A DNA stretch of 64,000 nt from Sphaerochaeta globosa str. Buddy (GTDB taxonomy: Bacteria > Spirochaetota > Spirochaetia > Sphaerochaetales > Sphaerochaetaceae), in the NCBI RefSeq assembly GCF_000190435.1, contig NC_015152.1, positions 62,001 through 126,000 on the forward strand, written 5' to 3'. This document shows positions 27,630 through 36,568 of the stretch, piece by piece. The first letter of the stretch is position 1; every line of letters starts with the position of its first letter. Both the position numbers and the translations under genes were made by a program. The notes under the pieces are model-generated. The model did no database searches. It was not told where the DNA came from and saw only the letters and a list, made by a program, of their open reading frames with translations.

Positions 27630-28091
27630 TTAGTTTCCTTTCTTCAACCGTGTGACGGTGTTGCGGACACTGAAGAACAACATCAGCAACGTACCGACCA
27701 ACATAACGAGGTAGAGGTATCCTGATTTCATCCATTCCACTGTCGGGATTTCAACCGCCCAGGTCTCAACCGTGCGTTCATAACTACCCAAAGCCATTAC
27801 CACAAGGATGAAATCGATACAGAAATCATTAACAATATCGAGAATGATTCTTGCTTTCCCCTTGGCAAGGTCATGCAAGGAGTTGATCATCATCAGTGCA
27901 TTCCGATAGAGCACGACAGGAGCAATGGTAAAGACGACAGCGAGGAAAAGGGCTCTTCCTACTTCTACTGTCCACGTTGAGGGAGTTGAGAGAATGACTC
28001 GAGCAACAACCTGGATGATGACCGTAATGAAGAGGAGTGCAATCATGATCGCCCCAAGCAGTTCCAAGAATTTTTCTAATTTTTTAGTCAT
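27630..28091 (-). CDS. TRAP transporter small permease (DctQ family)
   Basis: A 153-residue membrane protein with four predicted helices. The start at 28091 (MTKKLEKF) is chosen because DctQ homology begins there; upstream residues in the frame are basic, unlike the family, and would extend through the intercistronic hairpin into the dctP gene. The AGTIALAP-like core is replaced by VEVGRALFLAVVFTIAPV, which occupies the usual position. It couples with DctM, three bases downstream. Confidence 0.88.
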   Translation of the reverse strand: MTKKLEKFLELLGAIMIALLFITVIIQVVARVILSTPSTWTVEVGRALFLAVVFTIAPVVLYRNALMMINSLHDLAKGKARIILDIVNDFCIDFILVVMALGSYERTVETWAVEIPTVEWMKSGYLYLVMLVGTLLMLFFSVRNTVTRLKKGN

Positions 28092-28107
28092 AGGGTTCCT
28101 CAAGATT

Positions 28108-28137
28108 GAGGCATATGCACGTACGTACATATGCCTC
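28108..28137 (-). other. Intercistronic hairpin dctP-dctQ (second TRAP operon)
   Basis: GAGGCATATG, ten bases, CATATGCCTC: a perfect ten-pair stem whose loop (CACGTACGTA) is itself partly self-complementary. There is no T-run. It lies between the binding-protein stop and the DctQ start. Confidence 0.75.
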
Positions 28138-28162
28138 GGAATTCGTGCGATGTACCTGTAGA

Positions 28163-29152
28163 TTACAGAGCCATAATCTGCTGGCGAAGGCCGGGAAGCC
28201 ACATTGACTTATCAAAACCAGCCATTACCGGTTCAGCAAGTCTTCTGAACTCATCCATATTGGGCTCAATGATGGTCATGCCTGCTTCCTGCAATTTCTT
28301 GATGTAGACAGAGTCCGGATCGGGTACTGCAGCACGTACCTTGGCAGAGGCATCAGCCCATGCTTTGGTGAACAGAGCCTGATCTTCTACCGTCAAGGTA
28401 TCGAACCACTTTTTGGACATCTGATACCGGGCGGTAGACCAGACGTGGCGGGACAGAATCAAGTACTTCTGTGCTTCGTAGTACTTGTAGCTGTAGATGG
28501 TCTCAGGTGGATTTTCTTGAGCGTCGATGGTACCAGTCTTCAGTGCCATGTACACTTCAGGGAAGTCAACAACAGTGGGAATAGCACCCATGGCTTCAAA
28601 TACCTTGATGCGGACAGGGAGGGAAGGAAGACGGAACTTCAGCCCTTTGAAGTCTGCAGAGGATTTGATGGGGGAGTTGGCCGTGATCATGCGTGCACCA
28701 CGGATTGCATATCCTGCAGTGATGATCCCAGTTTTCTCGCCAGCTTGGTTATTGAGATCCACACCGATGGTATTCCAGAACTTGTTCAGGTGATCAAGAT
28801 CGCGAATGACGAACGGCTCCTCAAATACGGTGAACTGAGGAGCATACAGGGTCAGGTCCATGATTCCCTGGGCACCCATTTCAATGGTGCCTGCAGAAAG
28901 ACCTTCGACAATCTCTCTCTCACCGCCGAGTGATCCACTGGCATGGATGACAACCTTCACCCGTCCATTGGTCTCTTTCTCAACCTGATTCTTAAAATTG
29001 ACGATAACATCATGAATCGGTCCTTCGGGTGCAAAGGCCGAAGCTACGTTGACCGTGTAGGATTTTGGTCCCGATGCTTCTTTCTCTCCTTGTGCAAATA
29101 CAGAAGGGAGTGCAAGTAATGCAATGATGAACAACAAAGCAAGCTTCTTCAT
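28163..29152 (-). CDS. TRAP transporter solute-binding protein (DctP family)
   Basis: A 329-residue periplasmic protein with a signal peptide ending near PSVFAQG. DctP landmarks are present: GLKFRLPSLPVRIKVFEAMG with the carboxylate-binding arginine, MALKTGTIDAQENP, and SKKWFDTL. A strong ribosome site (CTAGGAGG) precedes the start. It is the first gene of the operon dctP-dctQ-dctM-gntR-iolB-like. The family profile and the uronate/inositol-type partner suggest a sugar acid ligand. Confidence 0.93.
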   Translation of the reverse strand: MKKLALLFIIALLALPSVFAQGEKEASGPKSYTVNVASAFAPEGPIHDVIVNFKNQVEKETNGRVKVVIHASGSLGGEREIVEGLSAGTIEMGAQGIMDLTLYAPQFTVFEEPFVIRDLDHLNKFWNTIGVDLNNQAGEKTGIITAGYAIRGARMITANSPIKSSADFKGLKFRLPSLPVRIKVFEAMGAIPTVVDFPEVYMALKTGTIDAQENPPETIYSYKYYEAQKYLILSRHVWSTARYQMSKKWFDTLTVEDQALFTKAWADASAKVRAAVPDPDSVYIKKLQEAGMTIIEPNMDEFRRLAEPVMAGFDKSMWLPGLRQQIMAL

Positions 29153-29203
29153 ATCAAGAGCCTCCTAGAGAATTCCGTACCTGTCAGTACGTTGTTGAGA
29201 AGC

Positions 29204-29232
29204 ATGCTAACATGGCAGTATGCAATTTGCAA
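29204..29232 (-). promoter_or_regulatory. Promoter of the second TRAP operon
   Basis: On the minus strand TTGCAA, a 17-base spacer, TAGCAT, about 50 bases before dctP. The -35 box sits inside a small palindrome (TGCAA-T-TTGCA, 29221-29231). The 100 bases upstream are extremely AT-rich, as for an UP element. Confidence 0.6.
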
Positions 29233-29331
29233 GCATAAAAATAAATAATTAATTAATTAATACTTGTAAACATATAAATATATATATTAAAAGTATTAAT
29301 AATTTGAAAAAGTTAGATAAATTATTTAGTA

Positions 29332-29343
29332 ATTGTATACAAT
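29332..29343. promoter_or_regulatory. GntR-type palindrome
   Basis: A perfect 12-base palindrome, ATTGTATACAAT, contains the TGTATACA core typical of GntR-family operators. It lies about 180 bases upstream of dctP and 24 bases past the stop of the lipoprotein gene at 29367. Confidence 0.5.
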
Positions 29344-29366
29344 CTTAGCTAAATTAGCCATCATGC

Positions 29367-30314
29367 TCATTGGAATGTCTGAAACAACAACCTCTGATGC
29401 TCTTCACTGAACATTGATTCCTTGGTTACCAGATCAAAGTCAATCATTTTTCGGGCAGGTTTAGTGCCGTTGAGTAAGTCGATGGCAGCCATTACCGAGC
29501 GGTATCCGAGGTTGAAGGAGTTGACGACAACCAAGGCATCGATGACCCCTTTTTCCAAAAGCTGAATCTCGTATTGTGTGGTCCCAAACGCAATGAAGTG
29601 TACCGATGATGTTTCCCCCAGAGCATTGGCAACACCGTGGGCTGTGTACTCTTCCAAGGCAAAAATAAGATTAATGGAAGGGTCGTTTCTCAAAGCATTG
29701 ACGGTGATATCCCGGGCAATTGCCTCATCGGTAAAGCTGTAAGTTGCACTGACAATCTTGGCATTGGGACGCTCGGAAAACGTCTGAACCAGTGACTCAA
29801 CAAGGTTGGTCATACTTGTAGTGTTGGGCATCGAACCAAGTACCAAGGCATGAATCGAATCATCGTCGCCAAAATGGGTAAAGGCATGCTCTGCCATCGC
29901 CTTGCCAATCTGGCGATAGTCGGTAGTAATAAGAAAATCCCCATCCTGATTGCGAAGTGCCGTGTCGGCAAGGACAACCTTAATGCCGGCACTTCGTGCC
30001 TGTGATACCACATCCTCAAGCTTTGAATAATGGCTTGGAGAGATCACTATTGCATCAAAATGCTGGTCTATTGCTTTCTGTACGGCACTGATCTGCCCTT
30101 CATAGTCTGACTCGTTGACCGGGGCAAGGAATTCTAGGACAGAACCGGTGGAGCTACGGGCACTGCGGGCACCGTTTTTCAAGGAACCCCAGAATTCACC
30201 TCCCTGCATCATGGTAATGACAGCGATCCGGTAGGAAGCGCTCGATTCACTCTTCTTGTTCGAGCAGCCAAACAACAACATCAGAATGACAAGCAACAGG
30301 ATGCCCCGCCTCAT
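29367..30314 (-). CDS. Sugar-binding lipoprotein of a sensor system
   Basis: A 315-residue periplasmic-binding-protein type 1 domain (ribose/LacI-like), anchored by a lipobox (LLLFGC). Motifs include GGEFWGSLKNGA, DAIVISPSHYSKL and VKVVLADTALRN-like strands. It is not followed by transporter ATPase or permease genes. Instead its start overlaps the stop of a histidine kinase gene by four bases. In YesMN-like loci such lipoproteins act as ligand sensors that touch the kinase's extracytoplasmic domain, which is the likely role here. Confidence 0.8.
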   Translation of the reverse strand: MRRGILLLVILMLLFGCSNKKSESSASYRIAVITMMQGGEFWGSLKNGARSARSSTGSVLEFLAPVNESDYEGQISAVQKAIDQHFDAIVISPSHYSKLEDVVSQARSAGIKVVLADTALRNQDGDFLITTDYRQIGKAMAEHAFTHFGDDDSIHALVLGSMPNTTSMTNLVESLVQTFSERPNAKIVSATYSFTDEAIARDITVNALRNDPSINLIFALEEYTAHGVANALGETSSVHFIAFGTTQYEIQLLEKGVIDALVVVNSFNLGYRSVMAAIDLLNGTKPARKMIDFDLVTKESMFSEEHQRLLFQTFQ

Positions 30315-32074
30315 GATTGCACCCCCTTGATGGGTTGGATGGGCTTTTGCTCTGGAAGCACCAGCCTGACCAACGTTCCTACATCCAGTTCACTGGAAAG
30401 TTCCAGACCATAATCCGAACCATAATAGAGCTGGATTCTCTGATGGACGTTTCTCACCCCGATACCGGCTCCCTTGGGATGAACACCATCGAAGCTGAGG
30501 ATGTTGGAGAGCTTTTGCTCATCCATTCCCACTCCGTTGTCCCTCACTTCGATAACCACAGCCCCTGGTTTTCTTTTGAAAACCTTGATATCGATATGCC
30601 CCATCTCCTGCAGGTACTTGATCCCATGATAGATGGCGTTCTCAACAATCGGCTGGATGATCAGCTTGATGGTCGGCAGGTTTTCCATGCCCTCCTCCAT
30701 GGTGATGGAGAATTCAAACTTATCCTGATAACGGATCTGTTGGATGATCAGATAGTTGCGCACATGCTCAAGTTCCTCGCCGATGGTGATAATGTCCCGC
30801 CCTTTGCTGATGGAAATGCGGAAGAGCTTTGCAAGGGAAGTGATCATGGTGATTACTCCCTCGGTATCGTTCTGTTCTGCCATCCATACCACCGAGTCGA
30901 GGGTATTGTAGAGGAAGTGGGGGTTTATTTTTGCCTGCAGGGCGTCAAGCTCGAACTTTCGCTTCATCTCCTGACTGGTCACGATATCGTCCATCAACTG
31001 CCTTATCCGCTTGACCATCACTGCAAACGTCTGCGAAAGGGCGGCTACCTCTTGGTTTCCCCCAACCGTCGGAGGGGCGGAGAAGTCACCGCGCTCGACA
31101 CTGTTCATCAACCGGTCAAGCTCCCTGATGGGTCGGCTTATATAGGCAGAGACCGTACGGGCAAGAAGAATGGTAATAATGATGCAGAAACCCAGGACGA
31201 TAAGCATAACTGCAGTATACTGGTCCAACCCTGCCATCAGTTCATCCATGAATGCAACCCCGACAATTCTCCAGCGGGCATTGTTGACCGTATCGATGAT
31301 GACCAGCCGTTGCCTTCCCTCAAAGGTGTTGGTGAAAGTACCGAATATATATTCCTGGGCGGAATCAAGGTCCTCGCTGAAGAGATCCGAATTGATCAAT
31401 TGCTGGTATGGGTGGTAGACGATCTTGCCGTTGTTGTCGATGAAATATACATACCCGGTAGCTCCAAGCTTGGCACTCTGGCTCAATTCGCTGACCGTTC
31501 TGAAGTTCATGTCGATGAGCAGGAGGCCTTGACTCAGCTCACCGGTATCATCGGTATAGCTTATCTGCTGGCTGTAGGTGATGACCCATGGGTAACTGGA
31601 CGTGAAAAGCTGTTGGACATGCGGACCGGTGAAATAGAAGTTGCCTTCACCGCCAAGGGCTCGGGTGAACCAAGTTTGCTTGACCATCTCCTCTTGAGAA
31701 CGAAGAGGGGCATCGGTGGTGGAGAGCAACACATTTCCTTCCAAGTCGAACAGAAGCAGGCAGACAATATCCTGCCGGCTGTCGACAATTGAGGAAAGTC
31801 TTCTCTCAATCTCGATCCGGGAGAGTTCATTGGTCTGTTTGGAGAGGTCGCGGGCATAGCCTGCAATGGTGAGAATGTCGTTGGTATAGTAATTGAGATT
31901 TGCATTAACCTGCCGCACGATCTCTCTCGTAGATACGGTGGCATTCTCTCGTATTGTAGAGGAAAACTGGCTGTATAGAATTGCCGAGATGAGCAAGGTG
32001 AAGGAGATGGATACAAAGGCGATGGCAAACGTGAGAATGGTTTTTATGGAGTGGGGATGCTTTTGCTTACTCAT
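30311..32074 (-). CDS. YesM-type sensor histidine kinase
   Basis: A 587-residue membrane kinase. A first transmembrane helix (residues 12-34), a large extracytoplasmic Cache-like sensor (about 35-280), a second helix (about 286-306), a HAMP linker, then a His-kinase domain with the YesM-style phosphoacceptor NPHFLYNTLDS (His386) and an ATPase domain (IVENAIYHG, RDNGVGM, GAGIGVRNV). It overlaps both neighbours by four bases, so regulator, kinase and binding lipoprotein form one tightly coupled unit. The signal is probably a sugar reported by the lipoprotein. Confidence 0.92.
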   Translation of the reverse strand: MSKQKHPHSIKTILTFAIAFVSISFTLLISAILYSQFSSTIRENATVSTREIVRQVNANLNYYTNDILTIAGYARDLSKQTNELSRIEIERRLSSIVDSRQDIVCLLLFDLEGNVLLSTTDAPLRSQEEMVKQTWFTRALGGEGNFYFTGPHVQQLFTSSYPWVITYSQQISYTDDTGELSQGLLLIDMNFRTVSELSQSAKLGATGYVYFIDNNGKIVYHPYQQLINSDLFSEDLDSAQEYIFGTFTNTFEGRQRLVIIDTVNNARWRIVGVAFMDELMAGLDQYTAVMLIVLGFCIIITILLARTVSAYISRPIRELDRLMNSVERGDFSAPPTVGGNQEVAALSQTFAVMVKRIRQLMDDIVTSQEMKRKFELDALQAKINPHFLYNTLDSVVWMAEQNDTEGVITMITSLAKLFRISISKGRDIITIGEELEHVRNYLIIQQIRYQDKFEFSITMEEGMENLPTIKLIIQPIVENAIYHGIKYLQEMGHIDIKVFKRKPGAVVIEVRDNGVGMDEQKLSNILSFDGVHPKGAGIGVRNVHQRIQLYYGSDYGLELSSELDVGTLVRLVLPEQKPIQPIKGVQS

Positions 32075-33678
32075 CGGTTGCCCTGACGGAATTGCGAGGG
32101 GGAGAGCCCAACATGACGCTTGAAGCAGAAACTGAAGTAATTCGGCTCGGCAAAACCAACCGCTTGTGCAATCTCATAGGTCTTTCCCTCGGTTTTTATA
32201 AGCAGCTCTTTTGCCCTATCCATCCTCAAGCTCGTCAAATATTTCACAAAGCTGTTTCCCACCTCTTTCTTGAAGGTGGAGCTGAAGTAGGAAGGACTTA
32301 CCCCGATCATCTCACAGATTTCTTCCAGTCCAAACCCGGGTTCTGTGAAATGCTTGGCGATGAGGCTCTTGGCCTGACCGATGAACTGGATATGTGATTT
32401 CTCCCGTTGTCCTGCAATCAAGAGCCGTACCATCAGGCAGAGACGGGTAAAGTAGCGCTTCGCTTTTCCCAGTGTTGTCAAGGTGGCGAGTTCGGAGAAA
32501 AGGTTTCGTCCCTCCTCCTCAGCCATTGAGAAGAGGGTATACCCATATGAGTGGGTAAGATCCTGGAGCAAGAAAGTAAGTTCCAGAAGGAGAGCCTGCA
32601 TGTCCTGCAGGCTCAAGGAAGCAAGTTGCTCCCCAAGCAGTTGGTTTACCGCCTCGGTCACCTGCTCCTCACTTCCCATTTTAACGGCAACCAACACATT
32701 TGCCTTCAATTCCTCGAGTTGTTGCTGGTGCTCCTCAACAGGAAGTTTCTCCAAGTCACTGATGAACAAAAGCGATTGTTCGGGATAGCAGGAGCTGTAG
32801 TTGAGGGCGGTAAGTGCCTGATGATAGGACTGCTTGATGGCCGAAGGGGAATGTACAAGATTTCCTATACCCAATACGGCATGAAAGGAATATTTCTGCA
32901 GGTAAGCCTGCAGCTGTTCTGCCTTGCGGTAGGTCTGTTTGCGGAAAACTGCATCATAATGGTCTTGCCCGTGGCTCTGGGAGCTGAAAATTATGGCAAT
33001 CTGGTTCTCGAACTGGAACAGGAGAACCCCGTCATCCTTCTTCACGACCTGTTCGACAATTTCAAACATGGCCATCGACTGTAAGGGGTCCTCCATGACA
33101 TGGTCGGTTTCGATAACGGCAACCATGAATTCATCCTTGTTCAGGTTGAAGCCATACTCGGCAGCTTTTGCCAACAGGGCAGCATCGGATGAGGGGTGCA
33201 CCGCAGTCAGCAGCGATACCAGGAACTTCTCCCTGATGAGGGGGAGCGCTTGCTGATATGCCTGGTTGAGTCTGTCCTGATCCTGGATGCGCTTAATCTC
33301 CTCATCCAGATGTTTTCCCAGTCGTTTGAGCAGATTGCATAAATCTTCCACAGAAACCGGCTTGAGCACATATTCATTGACATCATAGCGCATGGCCTGC
33401 TGGGCGTAGGTGAATTCGTCATACCCGCTGAGGATGACCAAGGTAGTAGTCGGGTGGGAGAGCCGAATTTTCTGAATGAGTTCAATTCCGTCCAAATACG
33501 GCATCCTGATATCGGTTATCACGACATCGGGATGCAGCTCCTCTACCAACTCCAGGGCTTCGATGCCATTGCCGGCTTCCCCAACCACCCGAAAGTTGTA
33601 GCGTTCCCACGGGGTGCGGCTGCGAATCCCCTCACGTACTGCTGTCTCATCATCCACCAAAAGAATCGTATACGGCAT
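32071..33678 (-). CDS. YesN-type AraC response regulator
   Basis: A 535-residue regulator. The receiver has the acidic pair DD at residues 9-10, phosphoacceptor D56 in VITDIRMP, and K104 in YVLKPV. A long middle region of about 280 residues follows, then a C-terminal AraC HTH pair (GLEEICEMIGVSPSYFSSTF and YEIAQAVGFAEPNYFSFCFK). It is the first gene of the sensor operon. There is no ribosome site; on the minus strand TTGCGT, 17 bases, TACCAT stand seven bases before the ATG. Its target is unknown; the adjacent TRAP operon on the same strand is the obvious candidate. Confidence 0.92.
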   Translation of the reverse strand: MPYTILLVDDETAVREGIRSRTPWERYNFRVVGEAGNGIEALELVEELHPDVVITDIRMPYLDGIELIQKIRLSHPTTTLVILSGYDEFTYAQQAMRYDVNEYVLKPVSVEDLCNLLKRLGKHLDEEIKRIQDQDRLNQAYQQALPLIREKFLVSLLTAVHPSSDAALLAKAAEYGFNLNKDEFMVAVIETDHVMEDPLQSMAMFEIVEQVVKKDDGVLLFQFENQIAIIFSSQSHGQDHYDAVFRKQTYRKAEQLQAYLQKYSFHAVLGIGNLVHSPSAIKQSYHQALTALNYSSCYPEQSLLFISDLEKLPVEEHQQQLEELKANVLVAVKMGSEEQVTEAVNQLLGEQLASLSLQDMQALLLELTFLLQDLTHSYGYTLFSMAEEEGRNLFSELATLTTLGKAKRYFTRLCLMVRLLIAGQREKSHIQFIGQAKSLIAKHFTEPGFGLEEICEMIGVSPSYFSSTFKKEVGNSFVKYLTSLRMDRAKELLIKTEGKTYEIAQAVGFAEPNYFSFCFKRHVGLSPSQFRQGNR

Positions 33679-33685
33679 ACTTCAC

Positions 33686-33714
33686 ATGGTAGTGGCAATG
33701 GCTCACAGACGCAA
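33686..33714 (-). promoter_or_regulatory. Candidate leaderless promoter of the response-regulator gene
   Basis: TTGCGT (33714-33709), 17-base spacer, TACCAT (33691-33686), then seven bases to the ATG at 33678. The start point would fall at or beside the ATG. Confidence 0.5.
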
Positions 33715-33719
33715 GAAAA

Positions 33720-34505
33720 TTACCCGTTGCACCACCAATCAAACATTACGTTGGTGGAACGGTTCATCTCTTCCATAAAGGCTGAGGTGTGCTTTCTCAA
33801 GTAGTAGTAATCAGCCAAGGTTCCGGTGTTCTGGTACGGCAGTGACTGAGTTCTGCGTCGATCTTCCTCATGCACCGCATAGGCCTTCTGCAGTTGCTCG
33901 ATATGAGGTTCCTCATAACGATCCTGCATGAAAATACTGTCTAGGGGACATCGGGGCGTCAATTTGACAGGGTCCTTCCCCTTGGGGTACCCGAAGATGA
34001 GCATGCAGGCGGGGATGGTATATTGTTTCAAGTCCAAAAGACTTCTGAGCTGTTCAAAATGCTCGATGACATCCCCGATGTAACAGGTGCCGATACCAAG
34101 GGCCTGGGCAGCGACAACCGCATTCTGAGCTGCGACTATGGCATCCTGCATGCAAAGGTGCAAATCCCCAAGTCCAGGCTTTCTGAAGGAAGCAAGGTTA
34201 GCCTTATCGGCTCGCTCTACTGCACCGCTCTCATAAAAGTAATTGACCCATTTTTGCATATCGGCAAGGAAAACCCAGACCAAGGGCGCTTTTTCAATCA
34301 TGCTCTGCTCGTCGCAGATGTGGGCAAGCTTCTCTTTCTTGGAGGGGTCCTTGACCTCGACAATGGAATAGAGAGCCATGTTTCCAGCAGTAGGAGCCCG
34401 TAATGTAGCTTCCTTGAGCTGAGACAGGGCTTGTGGTTCTAGTGCGCGATCCTCAAAGGCGCGTACCGATCGACGGGTATGTAGGAGGTGTAATGTTTCA
34501 TGCAT
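33720..34505 (-). CDS. Nitroreductase-family flavoprotein, C-terminally extended
   Basis: A 261-residue FMN-dependent oxidoreductase of the nitroreductase family. The N-terminal TRRSVRAFEDRAL is the FMN phosphate contact, followed by RAPTAGNM and GIGTCYIGDVIE. A tail of roughly 45 residues beyond the usual end includes YYYLRKHTSAFMEEM, seen in some longer nitroreductases. The ATG at 34505 has no ribosome site but has TATAAT six bases upstream, suggesting a leaderless transcript; an in-frame TTG at 34523 would put that box inside the gene. It is divergent from an MFS gene. The electron acceptor is unknown. Confidence 0.82.
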   Translation of the reverse strand: MHETLHLLHTRRSVRAFEDRALEPQALSQLKEATLRAPTAGNMALYSIVEVKDPSKKEKLAHICDEQSMIEKAPLVWVFLADMQKWVNYFYESGAVERADKANLASFRKPGLGDLHLCMQDAIVAAQNAVVAAQALGIGTCYIGDVIEHFEQLRSLLDLKQYTIPACMLIFGYPKGKDPVKLTPRCPLDSIFMQDRYEEPHIEQLQKAYAVHEEDRRRTQSLPYQNTGTLADYYYLRKHTSAFMEEMNRSTNVMFDWWCNG

Positions 34506-34511
34506 GCATTG

Positions 34512-34540
34512 ATTATAGGACAAAATATGCCCATTTTCCA
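34512..34540 (-). promoter_or_regulatory. Candidate leaderless promoter of the nitroreductase gene
   Basis: Minus strand: TGGAAA, 17 bases, a consensus TATAAT, six bases, ATG. Confidence 0.55.
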
Positions 34541-34582
34541 GACAAGATATACAAATTGCATGGTATCGTATATCCTAGTCCC

Positions 34583-35896
34583 ATGAAGAGCGTGAAAGCA
34601 TACCGATATCGATACGTAATTCTCCTGTGTCTTGTACTGCTAATTTTCTCTGTGGAGATCCAATGGTTGAACCTGGCCCCGGTTGGCAGGGTTACCAATC
34701 ATTTTTATCAGGGACAGTTGGCATTGAAGTACGCATCACCGGTCGATTTGCTTTCCCTGATGTTCCTGTTGGTCTTTGTGGTGGCAAGCATTCCTTCTTC
34801 GTATCTCTTGCACCGTCTGGGCCCCCGTTGGGCAGTATGGATTGCAAGCGGCTGCATTGTCTTCGGATCGTTGACTAAATGGATCTATCTTGCCAGTCTC
34901 CCAGCTGTACTGTTCGGCCAGTTCATTCTAGCCTTGGGGCAAGCGTTGGTACTCACCAGCATTACTGAAATTGTATCCCGATGGTTTCCCATCCGCGAAC
35001 GAGGCATGGCCGTAGGCATAACGTCGGCAAGCCAGTATCTCTCTCTTGCCGCCGTTATGATTCTCACTCCGCTCTTGGTAGCAACCCGAGCAAATGATCC
35101 TTCCTGGGGAGAGGGCTTTGAAAGGATGATGGGCATCTATGCCCTCGTAAGCTCCATCCTTGCCCTGATTCCTGCTTTCTTGATGCGAGAGAACCCTCCA
35201 ACACCCTCTTCCACCATCCAAACACCCAAGAACCAGAGTTTCAGGACATCGTTTCGGATTATGAACAAGAATGCATCCCTCAGAGGCCTGATGATAATTT
35301 TCTCTATTGGATGGGGTGTGTTGATGACGCTCTTCATCAAGGTCGATGAGATAAGTGCACTCTTGGGCTTCAACGATTCCAATGGATTTTTGGGTATCTC
35401 CATGTTTGCCGGTGGTATGGTGGGAGCCATAGTGCTGCCAGGACTCTCCGACCGATACCGAAGGCGCAAACTTTTCTTTCTTTTCTGCAACGTCTGTTCG
35501 ATACCCGGCATCCTGCTGCTGGTCTTCTGCCAGCAAATCGGGGCCGTTCTGCTTTCAAGCGAAGCAATCGCCCTGATCGGAGCCTCTATTGTCGGACTCT
35601 CGCTGTTGGCATCCATTCCAATTGGCAGCCAATATGCTGCGGAGCTGGGCATCGGGATCAGCGAGGAAGTGATCCAAGGTTTCCTACTACTCTTCAGCCA
35701 GGGTGCGTGTGCAGTTATCCTGCTGGTCAGCTTGATCGCAACGGATGCATATTCTCCGATGGTACTCTCCACGCTTGCTGCCTTGCTCGCTGCTTCCATG
35801 ATCGGAAGCACGTTTCTCAAAGAAAGTGAAATGATCGTCACCGAGGAAGAGCGGCTGAAAGGGGTAATTGAACAGGAGATTGTTCATCTGCAGTAA
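34583..35896 (+). CDS. Major facilitator superfamily transporter
   Basis: A 437-residue membrane protein with about 12 hydrophobic segments. It starts with a basic stretch (MKSVKAYRYRYV) and the helix VILLCLVLLIFSVEIQWLN; SDRYRRRKLFF in the middle is the second-half copy of the MFS loop motif. The start at 34583 fits the helix; the frame extends upstream but without family-like sequence. There is no ribosome site, and TATCCT stands six bases before the ATG. It is divergent from a nitroreductase gene with 77 bases between. Substrate unknown. Confidence 0.82.
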   Translation: MKSVKAYRYRYVILLCLVLLIFSVEIQWLNLAPVGRVTNHFYQGQLALKYASPVDLLSLMFLLVFVVASIPSSYLLHRLGPRWAVWIASGCIVFGSLTKWIYLASLPAVLFGQFILALGQALVLTSITEIVSRWFPIRERGMAVGITSASQYLSLAAVMILTPLLVATRANDPSWGEGFERMMGIYALVSSILALIPAFLMRENPPTPSSTIQTPKNQSFRTSFRIMNKNASLRGLMIIFSIGWGVLMTLFIKVDEISALLGFNDSNGFLGISMFAGGMVGAIVLPGLSDRYRRRKLFFLFCNVCSIPGILLLVFCQQIGAVLLSSEAIALIGASIVGLSLLASIPIGSQYAAELGIGISEEVIQGFLLLFSQGACAVILLVSLIATDAYSPMVLSTLAALLAASMIGSTFLKESEMIVTEEERLKGVIEQEIVHLQ

Positions 35897-35925
35897 TCTC
35901 TGTAGATGAACAACCTTGTTCTTGA

Positions 35926-36492
35926 TTACTTTGCCTGCGGCCTCAGGCTCTCATCCCACCTATTGAAGGCATGCACTTTGTTCAGGTCCATGCGGATGCG
36001 GCCTCCCTTCTCGCTCTCTTTGTGTTTGTCATTCAGTTCGGCATCGGAACCGGGGTAGCCAAGCACGAGCATGATCATCAGGGTATCCTCAGCTGCAATT
36101 CCCAGGACATTCTTAGCCTCATCGGCATTGAAGCCGGCAATGGGATGTACATGCAGCCCCTCTGAGACGGCCTGAATCTGATAGGCCATGGTGGCCATAC
36201 CGACTTCAAAAGGGGCAAAGTTGCGATTGCCAAGGGTCATGCCCCAAGCAGTATTGGTAACCACTGCAACGATGGCTGGGGCTTTCTTTGCCCAGTAATT
36301 TCCTGGGGAGAGGGTCTCCTTGACCTTGGAGAGGATTGCCTCATCGGTAACGGTGATGTACCGCCAAGGTTGGTTGTTCATAGCTGAAGGTGCTGTATGG
36401 GCAGCCTGGGCAAGTCGCAACAGGACATCCTGTGCGATGGGTTTGGTATCGAGTGCACGAAAGGCTCTTCTCTTTTCTATTGCTTGCAACAT
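35926..36492 (-). CDS. Nitroreductase-family flavoprotein
   Basis: A 188-residue FMN oxidoreductase of the compact nitroreductase type. EKRRAFRALDTKPI and TAPSAMNNQPWRYI contain the FMN-binding arginines and the NQPW motif; ADEAKNVLGI and MLVLGYPG sit in the C-terminal half. A GGAGGAAT ribosome site lies 14 bases before the ATG, rather far. It faces the MFS gene tail to tail. The likely role is NAD(P)H-dependent reduction of quinone-like or nitro compounds. Confidence 0.87.
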   Translation of the reverse strand: MLQAIEKRRAFRALDTKPIAQDVLLRLAQAAHTAPSAMNNQPWRYITVTDEAILSKVKETLSPGNYWAKKAPAIVAVVTNTAWGMTLGNRNFAPFEVGMATMAYQIQAVSEGLHVHPIAGFNADEAKNVLGIAAEDTLMIMLVLGYPGSDAELNDKHKESEKGGRIRMDLNKVHAFNRWDESLRPQAK

Positions 36493-36568
36493 AGCTCTGT
36501 AATTCCTCCACTATACGGTAAATGTACTACAAAGTTTTGCAATCGTGTGGAAAAGAAGCGCTCTCGTA

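Noticed and set aside
30317-31792. Open frame of 491 codons on the plus strand over the histidine kinase
   Set aside because: It lies opposite a gene with intact kinase motifs, has no ribosome site and its translation resembles no protein family.
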